Source of the DNA: Acinetobacter equi
GTDB taxonomy: Bacteria; Pseudomonadota; Gammaproteobacteria; Pseudomonadales; Moraxellaceae
Reading direction: 5' to 3'
Length of the DNA: 64,000 nucleotides
Assembly: GCF_001307195.1 (NCBI RefSeq)
Contig: NZ_CP012808.1
Location: 2,418,001 to 2,482,000, forward strand
A model generated the notes under the pieces. That model was not told the DNA's origin. It saw only the letters and a list, made by a program, of their open reading frames with translations, and did not search any database. Shown in pieces: positions 37,092-45,726 of the stretch. Every line of letters begins with the position of its first letter. Position 1 is the first letter of the stretch. The position numbers and the translations under genes were made by a program.

Positions 37092-39134
37092 CTATTTCAA
37101 CTGAACATTTTGCAACTCACCATCAAAAGTACTCATTAAATCTTTAATGATCGGCTCATCATTTAAAAGTTCATGTGTACGATGAAATGCTTTTTGCTTA
37201 CGCGCGTTAAGCAAATGATATGGTGTTTCAGAGCTTAAGTTTTCGTACTGGACTTTAAACAATGTTTTTGGCCATTGAGCTTTTAATGCTTGCTCTAAAT
37301 GCTCTTGAAGCTGTGCTAGCAATTGTTGATATTTTTCAGGAATATTAAAAGTAGATTCACCATTAATTTGTCCAGTCATCACTCCATGTTGAGCAAGCTC
37401 TTGCACAGCTGGAGATAACTCACTATTTCTAAACCAATATTCCCACTTATGAATATCCCAATCACCTTCTAGCTCTTGCTGAGTCAGTGCAAGAATATCT
37501 TGTGGCATTAATGATGATTTTTCATCAATATCATGTGATTCTTGAGACGTTATCGCATTACTTGTTGGTACATCTGCCCACAAATCAGAAATAGGTTCGT
37601 CAATAGACTGATCAGATATAACTTTTTCAACTGGCGGTTCAGTTGCCATACTTTCTACTGATGATTCTACAATAGGATTAAAATCATCATATAAAAAATC
37701 ATCACTACTTGGTTCTATTGGAGTAGTCGAATCTGTACGATGATCTACTGCATCTAAACCAAATAAATCATTTTCAGCAGTTACATCAAATATAATTTGA
37801 TTATGATTTTCATCTTTTGGCGCATTTTCTGTTTCAGATATTTCTTCCAAGAAATCATCTGATGATTTTACTATATGTTCTGGTAAAGAAATTCGCTCTA
37901 AAGGTTGAGATTCAACATCTGACAACCTTACTTCTTGGATTATATTATCTTCAGTAATCGTTATATTTTGCTCAACTAAACTCTCACCAACAGATTCTTC
38001 AATTTGTGATACTTGTGTTTGCTGTATCGATACAACCATTTCATTCGGTTGCATTGGGCGAAATGCCAATAACCGAAGCACACACATTTCAAAACCCTGC
38101 TCTTGAGTCACTGCCAATTGCAAATCAGCGCGACCTTTACACGCAATTTGATAATACAACTGTAAGTCTTGTGCCGTAATGAGTTTTGATAACTGCATAA
38201 TTTTATGGTTTATTTCGGCGCTATATTTCAAACTTAAATCTGGCAAATATTGTAATAATGCCAACTCATGTAAAGTTGAAATTAATTGATCTAAGACCAA
38301 TGACACATCTAAAGCTTGTTGTCTAAATTGTAATAACAATTCACTCACACGCACTTTTTGATTTTGATGGATTGCCAAGATCAAATCATAAATAATTGTA
38401 CGGTCAATTAAACCCAACATGTCTTTTACATCTTGATGATGTATTTCTCCCTGACCATATGCAATTGCCTGATCAGTTAAAGATAATGCATCACGTAAAG
38501 AACCTTGTGCAGATTCAGCAATTTGCCAAACAGCATCTTGATCAGCGTGAATAGATTCTTTATGTAATATATCTGTTAAGTGTGTCGTAATCTCATCAAC
38601 AGCTAAAGGTCTTAAAGTAAACTGTAAACATCTCGAAATAACCGTAATTGGTAATTTTTGCGGATCAGTTGTTGCAAAGAGAAACTTTACATGTTCTGGT
38701 GGTTCTTCTAATGTCTTTAATAACGCATTAAATGAATGCGTTGAAAGCATATGTACTTCATCAATCAAATAAACTTTGAAACGACCTTGCGTTGGCGCAT
38801 ATGGAACATTATCTAAAAGTTCACGTGTATCTTCTACTTTTGTCCGTGATGCTGCATCAATTTCAATTAAATCAATAAAGCGACCTTCATTTACCGCCTT
38901 ACAAGTTGTACAAACTTCACACGGCGTAGATGTAACACCAGTTTCACAGTTTAAGCACTTGGCCAAAATTCTGGCAATCGTTGTTTTACCAACGCCACGA
39001 GTTCCAGTAAACAAATAAGCATGGTGTAAACGCCCACGATCCAACGCACTTGTTAAAGCCCGTGAAACATGGTTTTGACCAACCAACTCATTAAAATTAC
39101 GAGGACGATACTTTCGTGCAAGTACTTGATACAT
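37092..39134 (-). CDS. dnaX: DNA polymerase III subunits gamma and tau
   Basis: This clamp-loader subunit shows Walker A GTRGVGKTT (44-52), the zinc module C63-x8-C72-x2-C75-x2-C78, Walker B VYLIDEVHML, and SRC sensor 1 in VISRCLQFTLRP. The tau-specific C-terminal half includes a long acidic linker (~385-560) and the polymerase-binding domain. At 680 residues it is slightly longer than E. coli tau (643). An in-phase slippery heptamer T TTT TTA occurs at codons 479-481 (37698-37692), with TGA two codons downstream in the -1 frame. A gamma-like product of about 482 residues is therefore possible. Monocistronic. Confidence 0.97.
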   Translation of the reverse strand: MYQVLARKYRPRNFNELVGQNHVSRALTSALDRGRLHHAYLFTGTRGVGKTTIARILAKCLNCETGVTSTPCEVCTTCKAVNEGRFIDLIEIDAASRTKVEDTRELLDNVPYAPTQGRFKVYLIDEVHMLSTHSFNALLKTLEEPPEHVKFLFATTDPQKLPITVISRCLQFTLRPLAVDEITTHLTDILHKESIHADQDAVWQIAESAQGSLRDALSLTDQAIAYGQGEIHHQDVKDMLGLIDRTIIYDLILAIHQNQKVRVSELLLQFRQQALDVSLVLDQLISTLHELALLQYLPDLSLKYSAEINHKIMQLSKLITAQDLQLYYQIACKGRADLQLAVTQEQGFEMCVLRLLAFRPMQPNEMVVSIQQTQVSQIEESVGESLVEQNITITEDNIIQEVRLSDVESQPLERISLPEHIVKSSDDFLEEISETENAPKDENHNQIIFDVTAENDLFGLDAVDHRTDSTTPIEPSSDDFLYDDFNPIVESSVESMATEPPVEKVISDQSIDEPISDLWADVPTSNAITSQESHDIDEKSSLMPQDILALTQQELEGDWDIHKWEYWFRNSELSPAVQELAQHGVMTGQINGESTFNIPEKYQQLLAQLQEHLEQALKAQWPKTLFKVQYENLSSETPYHLLNARKQKAFHRTHELLNDEPIIKDLMSTFDGELQNVQLK
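37687..37698 (-). promoter_or_regulatory. Possible -1 frameshift site in dnaX
   Basis: On the minus strand, GAT TTT TTA TAT GAT contains the heptamer T TTT TTA in the zero-frame phase required for simultaneous slippage. After a -1 shift the next codons are ATA and TGA, so synthesis would end at once. E. coli makes gamma by the same logic at A AAA AAG. No clear stimulatory hairpin or internal Shine-Dalgarno was seen by eye. Confidence 0.4.
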
Positions 39135-39310
39135 GTATGCTCCTTATGATCTGTGTAAGCATACTGTTTTTTTAATAAAGAGTGAATGCGAAAAACGAAA
39201 AGATCGTGGTCAATTACACTATTTACAAATATTTTCAGTATTAGATTTGTCCATTCATTTTAGATTAATGATGGTAAATAGACTTACAAAGCAAATAAAT
39301 TAAAAATGAA

Positions 39311-39787
39311 TTACGCAATCGAACGAGCTTTTATTAATAAAAAATCTTCTGAAAAAGCATATGGTGTTGCGCTTTCATCTTGATAAATTTCTAATTGTCG
39401 TTTTTTTAAATCTACAAACAATTGATGCCGTGTTTTCACATTAAGTAACTCAATTTTGTCTTGCTGTTTATTTTTAAAAATAAATGTTCCTTGCAAATGT
39501 TCAATACCATTGTGTTGGCTTAAACTTTCTCTTTTAAGCACATAAGTTAAATCTTCTTTTAATTCAAGACTAACAGCCATTCCAGGACATTCATCGCAAC
39601 GAGAAGAACATCCTAAGCAAGGTGTTGTTCCCTCATAATGACCAACCCATTGTACTAATTTTTTATTTTCGGAAATTGCATCTTTTTGTGTAAGCTCTTG
39701 CACTGACTTAGACGTATTACTCTCCTGACAGCCAAATAATACTGTGGATGCAAATAAAGGAATTAATATCTGTTTCTTCATTTTCAA
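39311..39787 (-). CDS. NlpE-like lipoprotein with four-cysteine motif
   Basis: This 158-residue outer-membrane lipoprotein has signal lipobox LFGC20. The NlpE N-terminal-domain pattern follows: GHYEGTTPCLGC, then PGMAVSLELKEDLTYVLKRE and a short beta-rich remainder. NlpE senses copper and adhesion and triggers the Cpx response in enterics. Here the usual CxxC is extended to C57-x2-C60-x3-C64-x2-C67 by an insertion. The protein lacks the C-terminal OB domain of E. coli NlpE. Monocistronic. Confidence 0.8.
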   Translation of the reverse strand: MKMKKQILIPLFASTVLFGCQESNTSKSVQELTQKDAISENKKLVQWVGHYEGTTPCLGCSSRCDECPGMAVSLELKEDLTYVLKRESLSQHNGIEHLQGTFIFKNKQQDKIELLNVKTRHQLFVDLKKRQLEIYQDESATPYAFSEDFLLIKARSIA

Positions 39788-40050
39788 TCAAATAGTGCAA
39801 AAATTTTGTAGCGGGAAAATATCATATTTTATAAAAAGACTAAATGATCTCGTTACACCGACTAAGTAGGATTTTAGTTAACTACATATATATTTATTAG
39901 TGAATTTATAAAGTTATATTTCCATAAAATTAAGAAATATTATAAAGTCCATATACTCATGTAAATATTCATCACTTTCTTTTTCTTTGACAATTAAGAA
40001 TACTCACTCTTCTTTAGCTTTATTTATTTTTTATATTTTGGAGGAAAGGT

Positions 40051-41253
40051 TTGAAACTATCAGATCGCGTAGATGAAATTAAACTATGGATAGATCAATA
40101 TCCTTGGTTAGATATGCTCACGTCATTATCAATTGTCATTCTTGCAGCTATAGTCGCAAACTTTATTGCAAAACATATTGTTGTGAAAGGACTTCACAAA
40201 ATAATTTCTAAATTATCATTTTCTGATAAACCAATGTTTCTTAGCAATAAACTCATTAGTCGTATTGCTAACATTGTCCCTGCACTCATTATTATGCATG
40301 GTATTGTAACTGTTCCATTTTTATCACCAAACGTAGAAAGTTTTGTGCAGATGTGTACGCAGGCTTTTATTTTCTTAAGCTTGGCTTTAGCAATTTTTGA
40401 GCTACTTAACCTATTTAATAGCGCGTATCAACATAATCCAGTTTCGAAAAACAAACCAATTAAAGGTTATCTACAGCTCATTAAGTTAATTATATCAATT
40501 GTATGTGTGCTCATGATTGTTGGCACATTCTTACAGCGAGATGTATTTACCTTATTAGCTAGTTTTGGTGCAATGACGGCTATTTTGATGCTTGTTTTCC
40601 AAAATACACTTTTATCTATTGTGGCATCTATTCAAATTTCTTCTTACGATATGGTTCGTATAGGAGATTGGGTAACACTACCATCTCTCAATGCAGATGG
40701 TGATGTAATTGACATGTCCCTACATACGATTACCATTCAAAATTTTGATAAAACTTACACCACCGTTCCAACAAATAAATTAGTTACTGATGCTTTTATT
40801 AATTGGCGAGGAATGTCACTTGCAGGTGTTCGCCGTATTAAACGCTCAATTCATATTGATCAATTTTCTATTGGATTCATGAGCCCAGAAATGAGTGAGC
40901 GTTTGCAAAATTTCTTGTTACTTAATAAATATTTAGAACAAAAAGGTGCTGAATTAGAAAAATTTAATGAAAGCTTATCTAATCATGATGAGTTAAATCA
41001 AAGACGTTTAACAAATTTAGGAACTTATCGTGCTTATGTTGAAATGTACTTAAAACAACATCCTAACATTTCTAAAGAAGCAACCTGTATGGTGCGACAA
41101 CTTCAACCAACTAGCGAAGGTTTACCTTTAGAAATTTACGCATTTACCAACACAACGGTATGGAAAGATTATGAAAATATTCAATCCGATATTTTTGATC
41201 ATTTAATCGCAATATTACCTGAATTTGGACTTAAAATTTATCAAGAACCTTAA
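40051..41253 (+). CDS. ybdG: MscS-family mechanosensitive channel, YbdG-like
   Basis: This 400-residue inner-membrane channel has membrane helices at ~20-40, ~70-90, ~100-120, ~145-165 and the pore-lining helix (~170-200). After the pore come the YbdG-type cytosolic motifs MVRIGDWVTLPSLNADGDVIDM, VPTNKLVTDAFINWRGMS and RRIKRSIHID. The 415-residue E. coli YbdG (MscM) is the closest match I know; it responds weakly to osmotic down-shock. The start codon is TTG, preceded by GGAGG. Confidence 0.88.
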   Translation: MKLSDRVDEIKLWIDQYPWLDMLTSLSIVILAAIVANFIAKHIVVKGLHKIISKLSFSDKPMFLSNKLISRIANIVPALIIMHGIVTVPFLSPNVESFVQMCTQAFIFLSLALAIFELLNLFNSAYQHNPVSKNKPIKGYLQLIKLIISIVCVLMIVGTFLQRDVFTLLASFGAMTAILMLVFQNTLLSIVASIQISSYDMVRIGDWVTLPSLNADGDVIDMSLHTITIQNFDKTYTTVPTNKLVTDAFINWRGMSLAGVRRIKRSIHIDQFSIGFMSPEMSERLQNFLLLNKYLEQKGAELEKFNESLSNHDELNQRRLTNLGTYRAYVEMYLKQHPNISKEATCMVRQLQPTSEGLPLEIYAFTNTTVWKDYENIQSDIFDHLIAILPEFGLKIYQEP

Positions 41254-41381
41254 TAGATTCTTATAAACTCTAAAGACCTGATCAATTCTGTATGAAGTGA
41301 AATACTCTATAAATTACACATGCCAAATTATTTGGTAATGTTACAATAGAAATCAAAATTACAGCTTTGATCAGGTTAATC

Positions 41382-43205
41382 ATGTTGAAGTGGCTAGAAA
41401 AACGTTTAGATCCTTATCCAAATGAAAACTTACACCAACCACTTCCCAAACGTTTTTTTCCTTTTGTTTGGCAAGCAACGCGTGGTGTTCGCCCTTATTT
41501 ACTGCTTTTGGTCATTTGTACTGCTGGTGCTGCAAGTTTCGAAGCACTTCTTTATACACAAATTGGTAATTTAGTCACTTGGATTAGTAAAAGCCAACCC
41601 GATACTTTTTTGCAAGAACATAAAAACAACCTGATTATCTTAACGTGTATTTTATTTGCGAATATTTTCTTTACTAATCTTCAATCTATTATTAAACACC
41701 AATTTTTATTTAGTACATTCCCAATGCGCTTACGTTGGCGCTTTCACAATCTACTTTTACAACAAAGCTTAGATTTTTTTCATAATGATTTTGCTGGTCG
41801 CTTATCTTCTAAAGTCATGCAAACAGCCCTTGCTGTCCGTGAATTTTGTATGATTTTGGGCGATATGATTGCTTATGTCGTTATTTATTTTATTACTATT
41901 AGTGTTGTATTTAGTGCAATTTCACCCCTGTTATTGGTTCCACTCTTTATCTGGCTTTTTCTTTATATTTGTTTTGGTCTTTATTTTGTACCGCGCTTTA
42001 GTAAAGTTTCAAATGAACAAGCAGATGCTCGTGCTGTCATGACAGGTCGCATTACCGATGCATATACCAATATTCAAACCGTAAAACTATTTGCTCACGC
42101 TGGTCGTGAAAGCCAATATGCCAAAGCATCTATGAAAGAGTTTATGGTTACGGTATATAAACAAATGCGTTTAGGCACGTATTACGAAGTGAGTGTGAAT
42201 CTCTTAAGCATTGTTTTATATATAGGTGTTCTCGGTACAGCAATCTGGCTTTGGACTCAAGGACGTGCTGAACTCGGTATTATTGCCGCAGCAACTGCCA
42301 TGATTCTAAAACTAAATAGCATTGCCGAATTTATGATGTGGCAAACCTCTGCTCTATTTGAAAATGTAGGTACCATTCAAGATGGTATGAAAACATTAGG
42401 TCATCCTATTAATATTCAAGATAAACCTTATGCAACAGAACTCAAAGTTGCACGTGGCGAAATTGAATTTGATCATGTTTCTTTCGCCTATAACAATAAA
42501 AATGTGATTAGTGAATTAAATTTAAAAATTGGATCTGGAGAAAAAATTGGGATTGTTGGTCGTTCTGGTGCAGGTAAATCAACACTTATTCAACTCCTAC
42601 TTAATTTTTATCAAATTAAACATGGCTCAATTAAAATTGATGGACAAAATATTTCTGATGTAAAGCAAGATAGTTTACGTAAAAATATTGCACTCGTCAC
42701 ACAAGACACCTCTTTATTACATCGATCTGTTTCTGAAAATATTAAATATGGTCGTCCAGAAGCGACAGATGAAGAAATGTTTGCAGCAGTTAAAAAGGCT
42801 CAAGCTGAAGATTTTATTCCTCATCTTTCAGATTTAAGAGGAAAAACTGGTTATGAAGCTTATGTTGGTGAGCGTGGTGTAAAACTTTCAGGTGGACAGC
42901 GCCAACGTATTGCTATTGCACGAGTTTTCTTAAAAGATGCGCCTATTCTTATTTTAGATGAAGCCACTAGTGCCCTAGACTCTGAAGTCGAAAGTGCAAT
43001 TCAATCTAGCTTAGATGAGTTAATGCAAGGTAAAACTGTTATTGCAATTGCACATCGCCTATCAACAATTGCGCAAATGGATCGCCTAATTGTTTTAGAT
43101 CAAGGTCAAATTGCAGAACAAGGTACACATGATGAATTAGTGGCTAAAAATGGAATTTATGCTCAACTATGGAAAAGACAAACGGGTGGCTTTATTATTG
43201 AATAA
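41382..43205 (+). CDS. ABC exporter, fused permease and ATPase (MsbA-like)
   Basis: This 607-residue half-transporter has six transmembrane helices in residues ~30-310 and an ATPase domain from ~350. Walker A is GRSGAGKST, the Q-loop is VTQDTSLL, the signature LSGGQRQRIAIAR, Walker B PILILDEATSAL and the switch His is in IAHRLST. The substrate is unknown; lipid and drug exporters share this layout. An in-frame TTG lies 15 nt upstream, but the ATG at 41382 has CAGG at proper spacing. It is followed closely by the MaoC gene. Confidence 0.9.
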   Translation: MLKWLEKRLDPYPNENLHQPLPKRFFPFVWQATRGVRPYLLLLVICTAGAASFEALLYTQIGNLVTWISKSQPDTFLQEHKNNLIILTCILFANIFFTNLQSIIKHQFLFSTFPMRLRWRFHNLLLQQSLDFFHNDFAGRLSSKVMQTALAVREFCMILGDMIAYVVIYFITISVVFSAISPLLLVPLFIWLFLYICFGLYFVPRFSKVSNEQADARAVMTGRITDAYTNIQTVKLFAHAGRESQYAKASMKEFMVTVYKQMRLGTYYEVSVNLLSIVLYIGVLGTAIWLWTQGRAELGIIAAATAMILKLNSIAEFMMWQTSALFENVGTIQDGMKTLGHPINIQDKPYATELKVARGEIEFDHVSFAYNNKNVISELNLKIGSGEKIGIVGRSGAGKSTLIQLLLNFYQIKHGSIKIDGQNISDVKQDSLRKNIALVTQDTSLLHRSVSENIKYGRPEATDEEMFAAVKKAQAEDFIPHLSDLRGKTGYEAYVGERGVKLSGGQRQRIAIARVFLKDAPILILDEATSALDSEVESAIQSSLDELMQGKTVIAIAHRLSTIAQMDRLIVLDQGQIAEQGTHDELVAKNGIYAQLWKRQTGGFIIE

Positions 43206-43234
43206 ATGAATGAAAAATCAAGGATGTAAAATAA

Positions 43235-43681
43235 ATGTTATATTTGGAAGATATTCAGGTTGGTGATCAATTTAAAAGTCGTGAATATGAAATCACTCTA
43301 GATGAAATTTTAAATTTTGCACAAAAATTTGACCCACAGCCATTTCATTTAAATGAAGAGCAAGCATTAGAACACCCTATATTTCAAGGTTTAGCTGCGA
43401 GTGGTTGGCATACCTCAGCCATTGTTATGCGCTTATGGACTGAATGTATGCCCATTGCATATGGCTTAGTCGGTTCAGGGTCAAATATTCAATGGCCACG
43501 TCCTACTCGACCAAATGATAAAATTCGTATTGAATCGGTCATTCAAGACATTAAGCCTTCTCGCTCTAAAAATGACCGTGCAATCGTGACATATCAAACA
43601 CATGCATTTAATCAAAATGATGAAATTATTCTAATTTCAGAAACTAAAATCGTGGTTTTCAAACGTGAAAGGCTTATCTAA
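43235..43681 (+). CDS. MaoC-like hotdog-fold dehydratase
   Basis: This 148-residue single-hotdog protein has the R-specific hydratase 2 motif FAQKFDPQPFHLNEEQA, with the catalytic Asp and His, followed by GLAASGWHTSAI. Such enzymes hydrate enoyl-CoA or related thioesters. The acyl substrate is not clear. It lies 29 nt after the ABC exporter gene and may share its transcript. Confidence 0.88.
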   Translation: MLYLEDIQVGDQFKSREYEITLDEILNFAQKFDPQPFHLNEEQALEHPIFQGLAASGWHTSAIVMRLWTECMPIAYGLVGSGSNIQWPRPTRPNDKIRIESVIQDIKPSRSKNDRAIVTYQTHAFNQNDEIILISETKIVVFKRERLI

Positions 43682-43720
43682 TACCTGATAAATCAATCAT
43701 TAACCCCACTTATATTAAAA

Positions 43721-43788
43721 ATGCTTTTTATTCATTCAATATTAGCTGTATTTAGCATGATATAACTTTTGTTTTGAATAAAAAGCAT
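43721..43788. repeat. Long-arm inverted repeat before gcvH
   Basis: ATGCTTTTTATTCA at 43721-43734 is perfectly complementary to TGAATAAAAAGCAT at 43775-43788, with 40 nt between. It lies between the maoC stop and gcvH and overlaps the likely gcvH promoter zone (TATAAA at ~43790). It could be a terminator of the upstream unit with a long loop, or a control element. Confidence 0.5.
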
Positions 43789-43835
43789 GTATAAATCATG
43801 ACAAAATTATTTGGCACTTTTTAGGAGTTAGTACC

Positions 43836-44210
43836 ATGAATCATCCTGCAGATTTAAAATATGCACGTACTCATGAATGGGTTCGTATTGAAGGTGATCT
43901 TGTTGTAACTGGAATATCTGACCATGCACAAGATGCATTAGGTGATTTAGTCTATGTCGAAGCTCCTGAAGTTGGTCAACAAATTACTGCTGGTGAACAA
44001 GCAGGTGTCGTTGAATCTGTTAAAACAGCATCAGATATTCATGCACCTATTTCAGGTGAAGTCGTTGAAGTTAATATGGCTTTAGAAGATGATCCAGATT
44101 TTGTAAATGATGCGCCGTATGGCAAAGGTTGGATTTATAAAATCAAACCAAATAATATTGCTGATGTTGAACAATTACTTTCAAGTGCAGATTATGAAGC
44201 AGGTTTATAA
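43836..44210 (+). CDS. gcvH: Glycine cleavage system H protein
   Basis: This 124-residue lipoyl carrier has Lys63 in ESVKTASD as the lipoylation site, in the consensus ExVKxAxD. The flanks [10 protein letters not shown] and [10 protein letters not shown] are as in other GcvH proteins. AGGAG lies 8 nt before the ATG. No gcvT or gcvP is nearby, so the partner enzymes are elsewhere. Lipoyl-GcvH can also serve as donor for other lipoylated enzymes. Confidence 0.97.
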   Translation: MNHPADLKYARTHEWVRIEGDLVVTGISDHAQDALGDLVYVEAPEVGQQITAGEQAGVVESVKTASDIHAPISGEVVEVNMALEDDPDFVNDAPYGKGWIYKIKPNNIADVEQLLSSADYEAGL

Positions 44211-44234
44211 AATCTAATTCTTAATGTGTTCATA

Positions 44235-44268
44235 AAACCGATCAAACTAAGTCTGGTCGGTTTTTTTA
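44235..44268 (+). terminator. Terminator of gcvH
   Basis: AAACCGATC and GGTCGGTTT (one G-T pair) form a stem followed by a seven-base T tract, downstream of the gcvH stop. Confidence 0.8.
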
Positions 44269-44325
44269 ATCTATAAATAAAACCCCATATGGAATGAGGC
44301 TTTTATTTAAAATTTATAACTTATT

Positions 44326-45381
44326 TTAAGCTGTAAGCTTTAATTCTTGATTCACTAGCGTTTGATACACATCTAAAAATAATTGCTCCGTTTTTTCCCA
44401 ACCTAAACAACCATCTGTTACAGATTGACCATACATCATTTCCGCTGCAATTTTTTGATTACCATCCACTAAAAAACTTTCCAACATTACGCCACGTACA
44501 TGAGTGAATGGTCTCTCATGGATAATCGTATGTAATACTTCAGGTTGTAATAGTGGATTTTTAAAACTATTTCCATGACTACAATCAATAATTAAAGCAG
44601 GAAGTTCAGTTTTAGCTTTTTCTCGAATCTTATTGATATCAGCCAAAGTATAATTAGGACCTGAATTTGAACCACGTAAAATTAAATGTGCATTCGGATT
44701 TCCTTCAGATTCAATTAAGGCAGGTAATCCTGATTGACTTAAACCCATAAATTGATGTGGTCTAGAAGCTGAAGAAATTGCATCTAATGCAATTTGGATT
44801 GAACCATCTGTCCCATTTTTAAAACCAATGCTATATGGCATATGACTTGAAATTTCACGATGAATCTGAGACTCGCTCGTACGAGCACCAATTGCCCCCC
44901 AAGCCAATAAATCATCGAAATATGCAGTTGCCATTGGACTTAAAATTTCAGATGCAATTGGCAAGCCCATTTCTATAATCTTAAAATATAAGTCACGTGA
45001 CTGTTCTAAACCTTTTTGCATATCTGATGATCCATCTAAATGAGGATCATATAAAAAACCTTTCCAACCCACTGTCGTACGTGGTTTTTCAATATATGCT
45101 CGCATTACAAAAAAGATTTTATCTGAAACTTTTTGCTGTAATTCTAATAATTTTTCAGCATATTCTAATGTTGCTATTGGATCATGTACTGAACATGGCC
45201 CGGTAATAATCATTAAACGCTTATCTTGACCATTTAAAATATGTTCAATCGTTTGTCGTTGATTTTTTATTTGTTCTGCTAAATATACTGGTAACTGAAT
45301 TTGCTGTTTCAATTGAAAAGGCAAACTCAAAATAAATTCTTTAACTGTCGATTTTTCTAATGTATTTACTGTAGCATTCAT
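44326..45381 (-). CDS. aroG: 3-deoxy-7-phosphoheptulonate synthase, AroF/G/H type
   Basis: This class I alpha DAHP synthase makes the first compound of the shikimate pathway from phosphoenolpyruvate and erythrose-4-phosphate. Its motifs are ITGPCSVHDP, RAYIEKPRTTVGWKG, LSPMATAYFDD, GARTSESQ, GFKNGTDGS and IIDCSHGNSFKNP. At 351 residues it has the usual E. coli-type length. The start follows AAGGAAATACCA. The preceding ~340 nt form a leader with a putative aromatic attenuator and a second aromatic-rich ORF (see separate entries), so expression probably responds to aromatic aminoacyl-tRNA. Confidence 0.96.
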   Translation of the reverse strand: MNATVNTLEKSTVKEFILSLPFQLKQQIQLPVYLAEQIKNQRQTIEHILNGQDKRLMIITGPCSVHDPIATLEYAEKLLELQQKVSDKIFFVMRAYIEKPRTTVGWKGFLYDPHLDGSSDMQKGLEQSRDLYFKIIEMGLPIASEILSPMATAYFDDLLAWGAIGARTSESQIHREISSHMPYSIGFKNGTDGSIQIALDAISSASRPHQFMGLSQSGLPALIESEGNPNAHLILRGSNSGPNYTLADINKIREKAKTELPALIIDCSHGNSFKNPLLQPEVLHTIIHERPFTHVRGVMLESFLVDGNQKIAAEMMYGQSVTDGCLGWEKTEQLFLDVYQTLVNQELKLTA

Positions 45382-45394
45382 TGGTATTTCCTTA

Positions 45395-45415
45395 GGATTG
45401 CAATCTTCGCAATCC
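45395..45415 (-). promoter_or_regulatory. Hairpin just before the aroG ribosome site
   Basis: On the minus strand GGATTGC and GCAATCC form a 7-bp stem between the second leader ORF and the AAGGAA ribosome site of aroG. There is no T tract, so it is not a simple terminator. It might act on translation or shield the leader. Confidence 0.45.
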
Positions 45416-45421
45416 GATCTT

Positions 45422-45520
45422 TTATTTGAGCAAATTGGGTCTATGGGCTTGTAACATCATGTGGTTATAAAAGTTGAACCAATAAAAGTTGCTAAAGTAT
45501 GTAAAGTTATAAGTTTTCAT
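45422..45520 (-). CDS. Aromatic-rich 32-residue leader ORF
   Basis: The start at 45520 has an excellent GAGGA 6 nt upstream. The 32-residue frame begins MKTYNFTYFSNFYWFNFYNH: eleven of residues 4-18 are Phe, Tyr or Trp except for a few Asn, Thr and Ser. The C-terminal part is HMMLQAHRPNLLK. It lies 41 nt before the aroG start and after the attenuator terminator, so it is translated only on read-through transcripts. Composition suggests a leader peptide whose translation depends on Phe and Tyr supply. No known family was recognised. Confidence 0.6.
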   Translation of the reverse strand: MKTYNFTYFSNFYWFNFYNHMMLQAHRPNLLK

Positions 45521-45559
45521 TTGTATTCCTCAAAATATTAATATCTAAACGCTAAATGT

Positions 45560-45639
45560 AAAAAAACCTGACCGGGTTGCCGATCAGGTTTTTTATCTCT
45601 GGTGGGCAACCTTTTTGCCCAAACGCACTCGGGCAATTA
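45560..45639 (-). promoter_or_regulatory. Aromatic amino-acid attenuator of aroG
   Basis: On the minus strand, after the leader stop codon, come four segments: 1 TTGCCC (45636-45631), 2 TGGGCAA (45621-45615), 3 GGTTGCCC (45611-45604) and 4 CGGCAACCCG (45582-45573). Segments 1:2, 2:3 and 3:4 can each pair. Segment 4 is also the core of a terminator, stem CCTGATCGG / CCGGTCAGG (45588-45567) followed by seven T. A ribosome at the stop codon would cover segment 1, allow 2:3 and so termination. Stalling at the upstream Tyr/Phe/Trp codons would allow 1:2 and then 3:4, which breaks the terminator. Confidence 0.75.
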
Positions 45640-45693
45640 CATAAACTGCCAAAAATAAAAATAAGCGCATAAGTGAACAGGTTGCTTTAACAT
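45637..45693 (-). CDS. Leader peptide of the aroG attenuator (18 aa)
   Basis: The minus-strand frame from the ATG at 45693 to the TAA at 45637 encodes MLKQPVHLCAYFYFWQFM. The run Tyr-Phe-Tyr-Phe-Trp just before the stop is the classic sensor of an attenuation leader. The first pairing segment of the attenuator begins right after the stop. The ribosome site is weak (AGAACACTAAA), which is the main reservation. Confidence 0.65.
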   Translation of the reverse strand: MLKQPVHLCAYFYFWQFM

Positions 45694-45726
45694 TTTAGTG
45701 TTCTAAAAAATTCAGTGTTAGGAATA

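Noticed and set aside
43682..43835. Possible glycine riboswitch before gcvH
   Set aside because: The conserved glycine aptamer sequence is not present; only an inverted repeat is seen.
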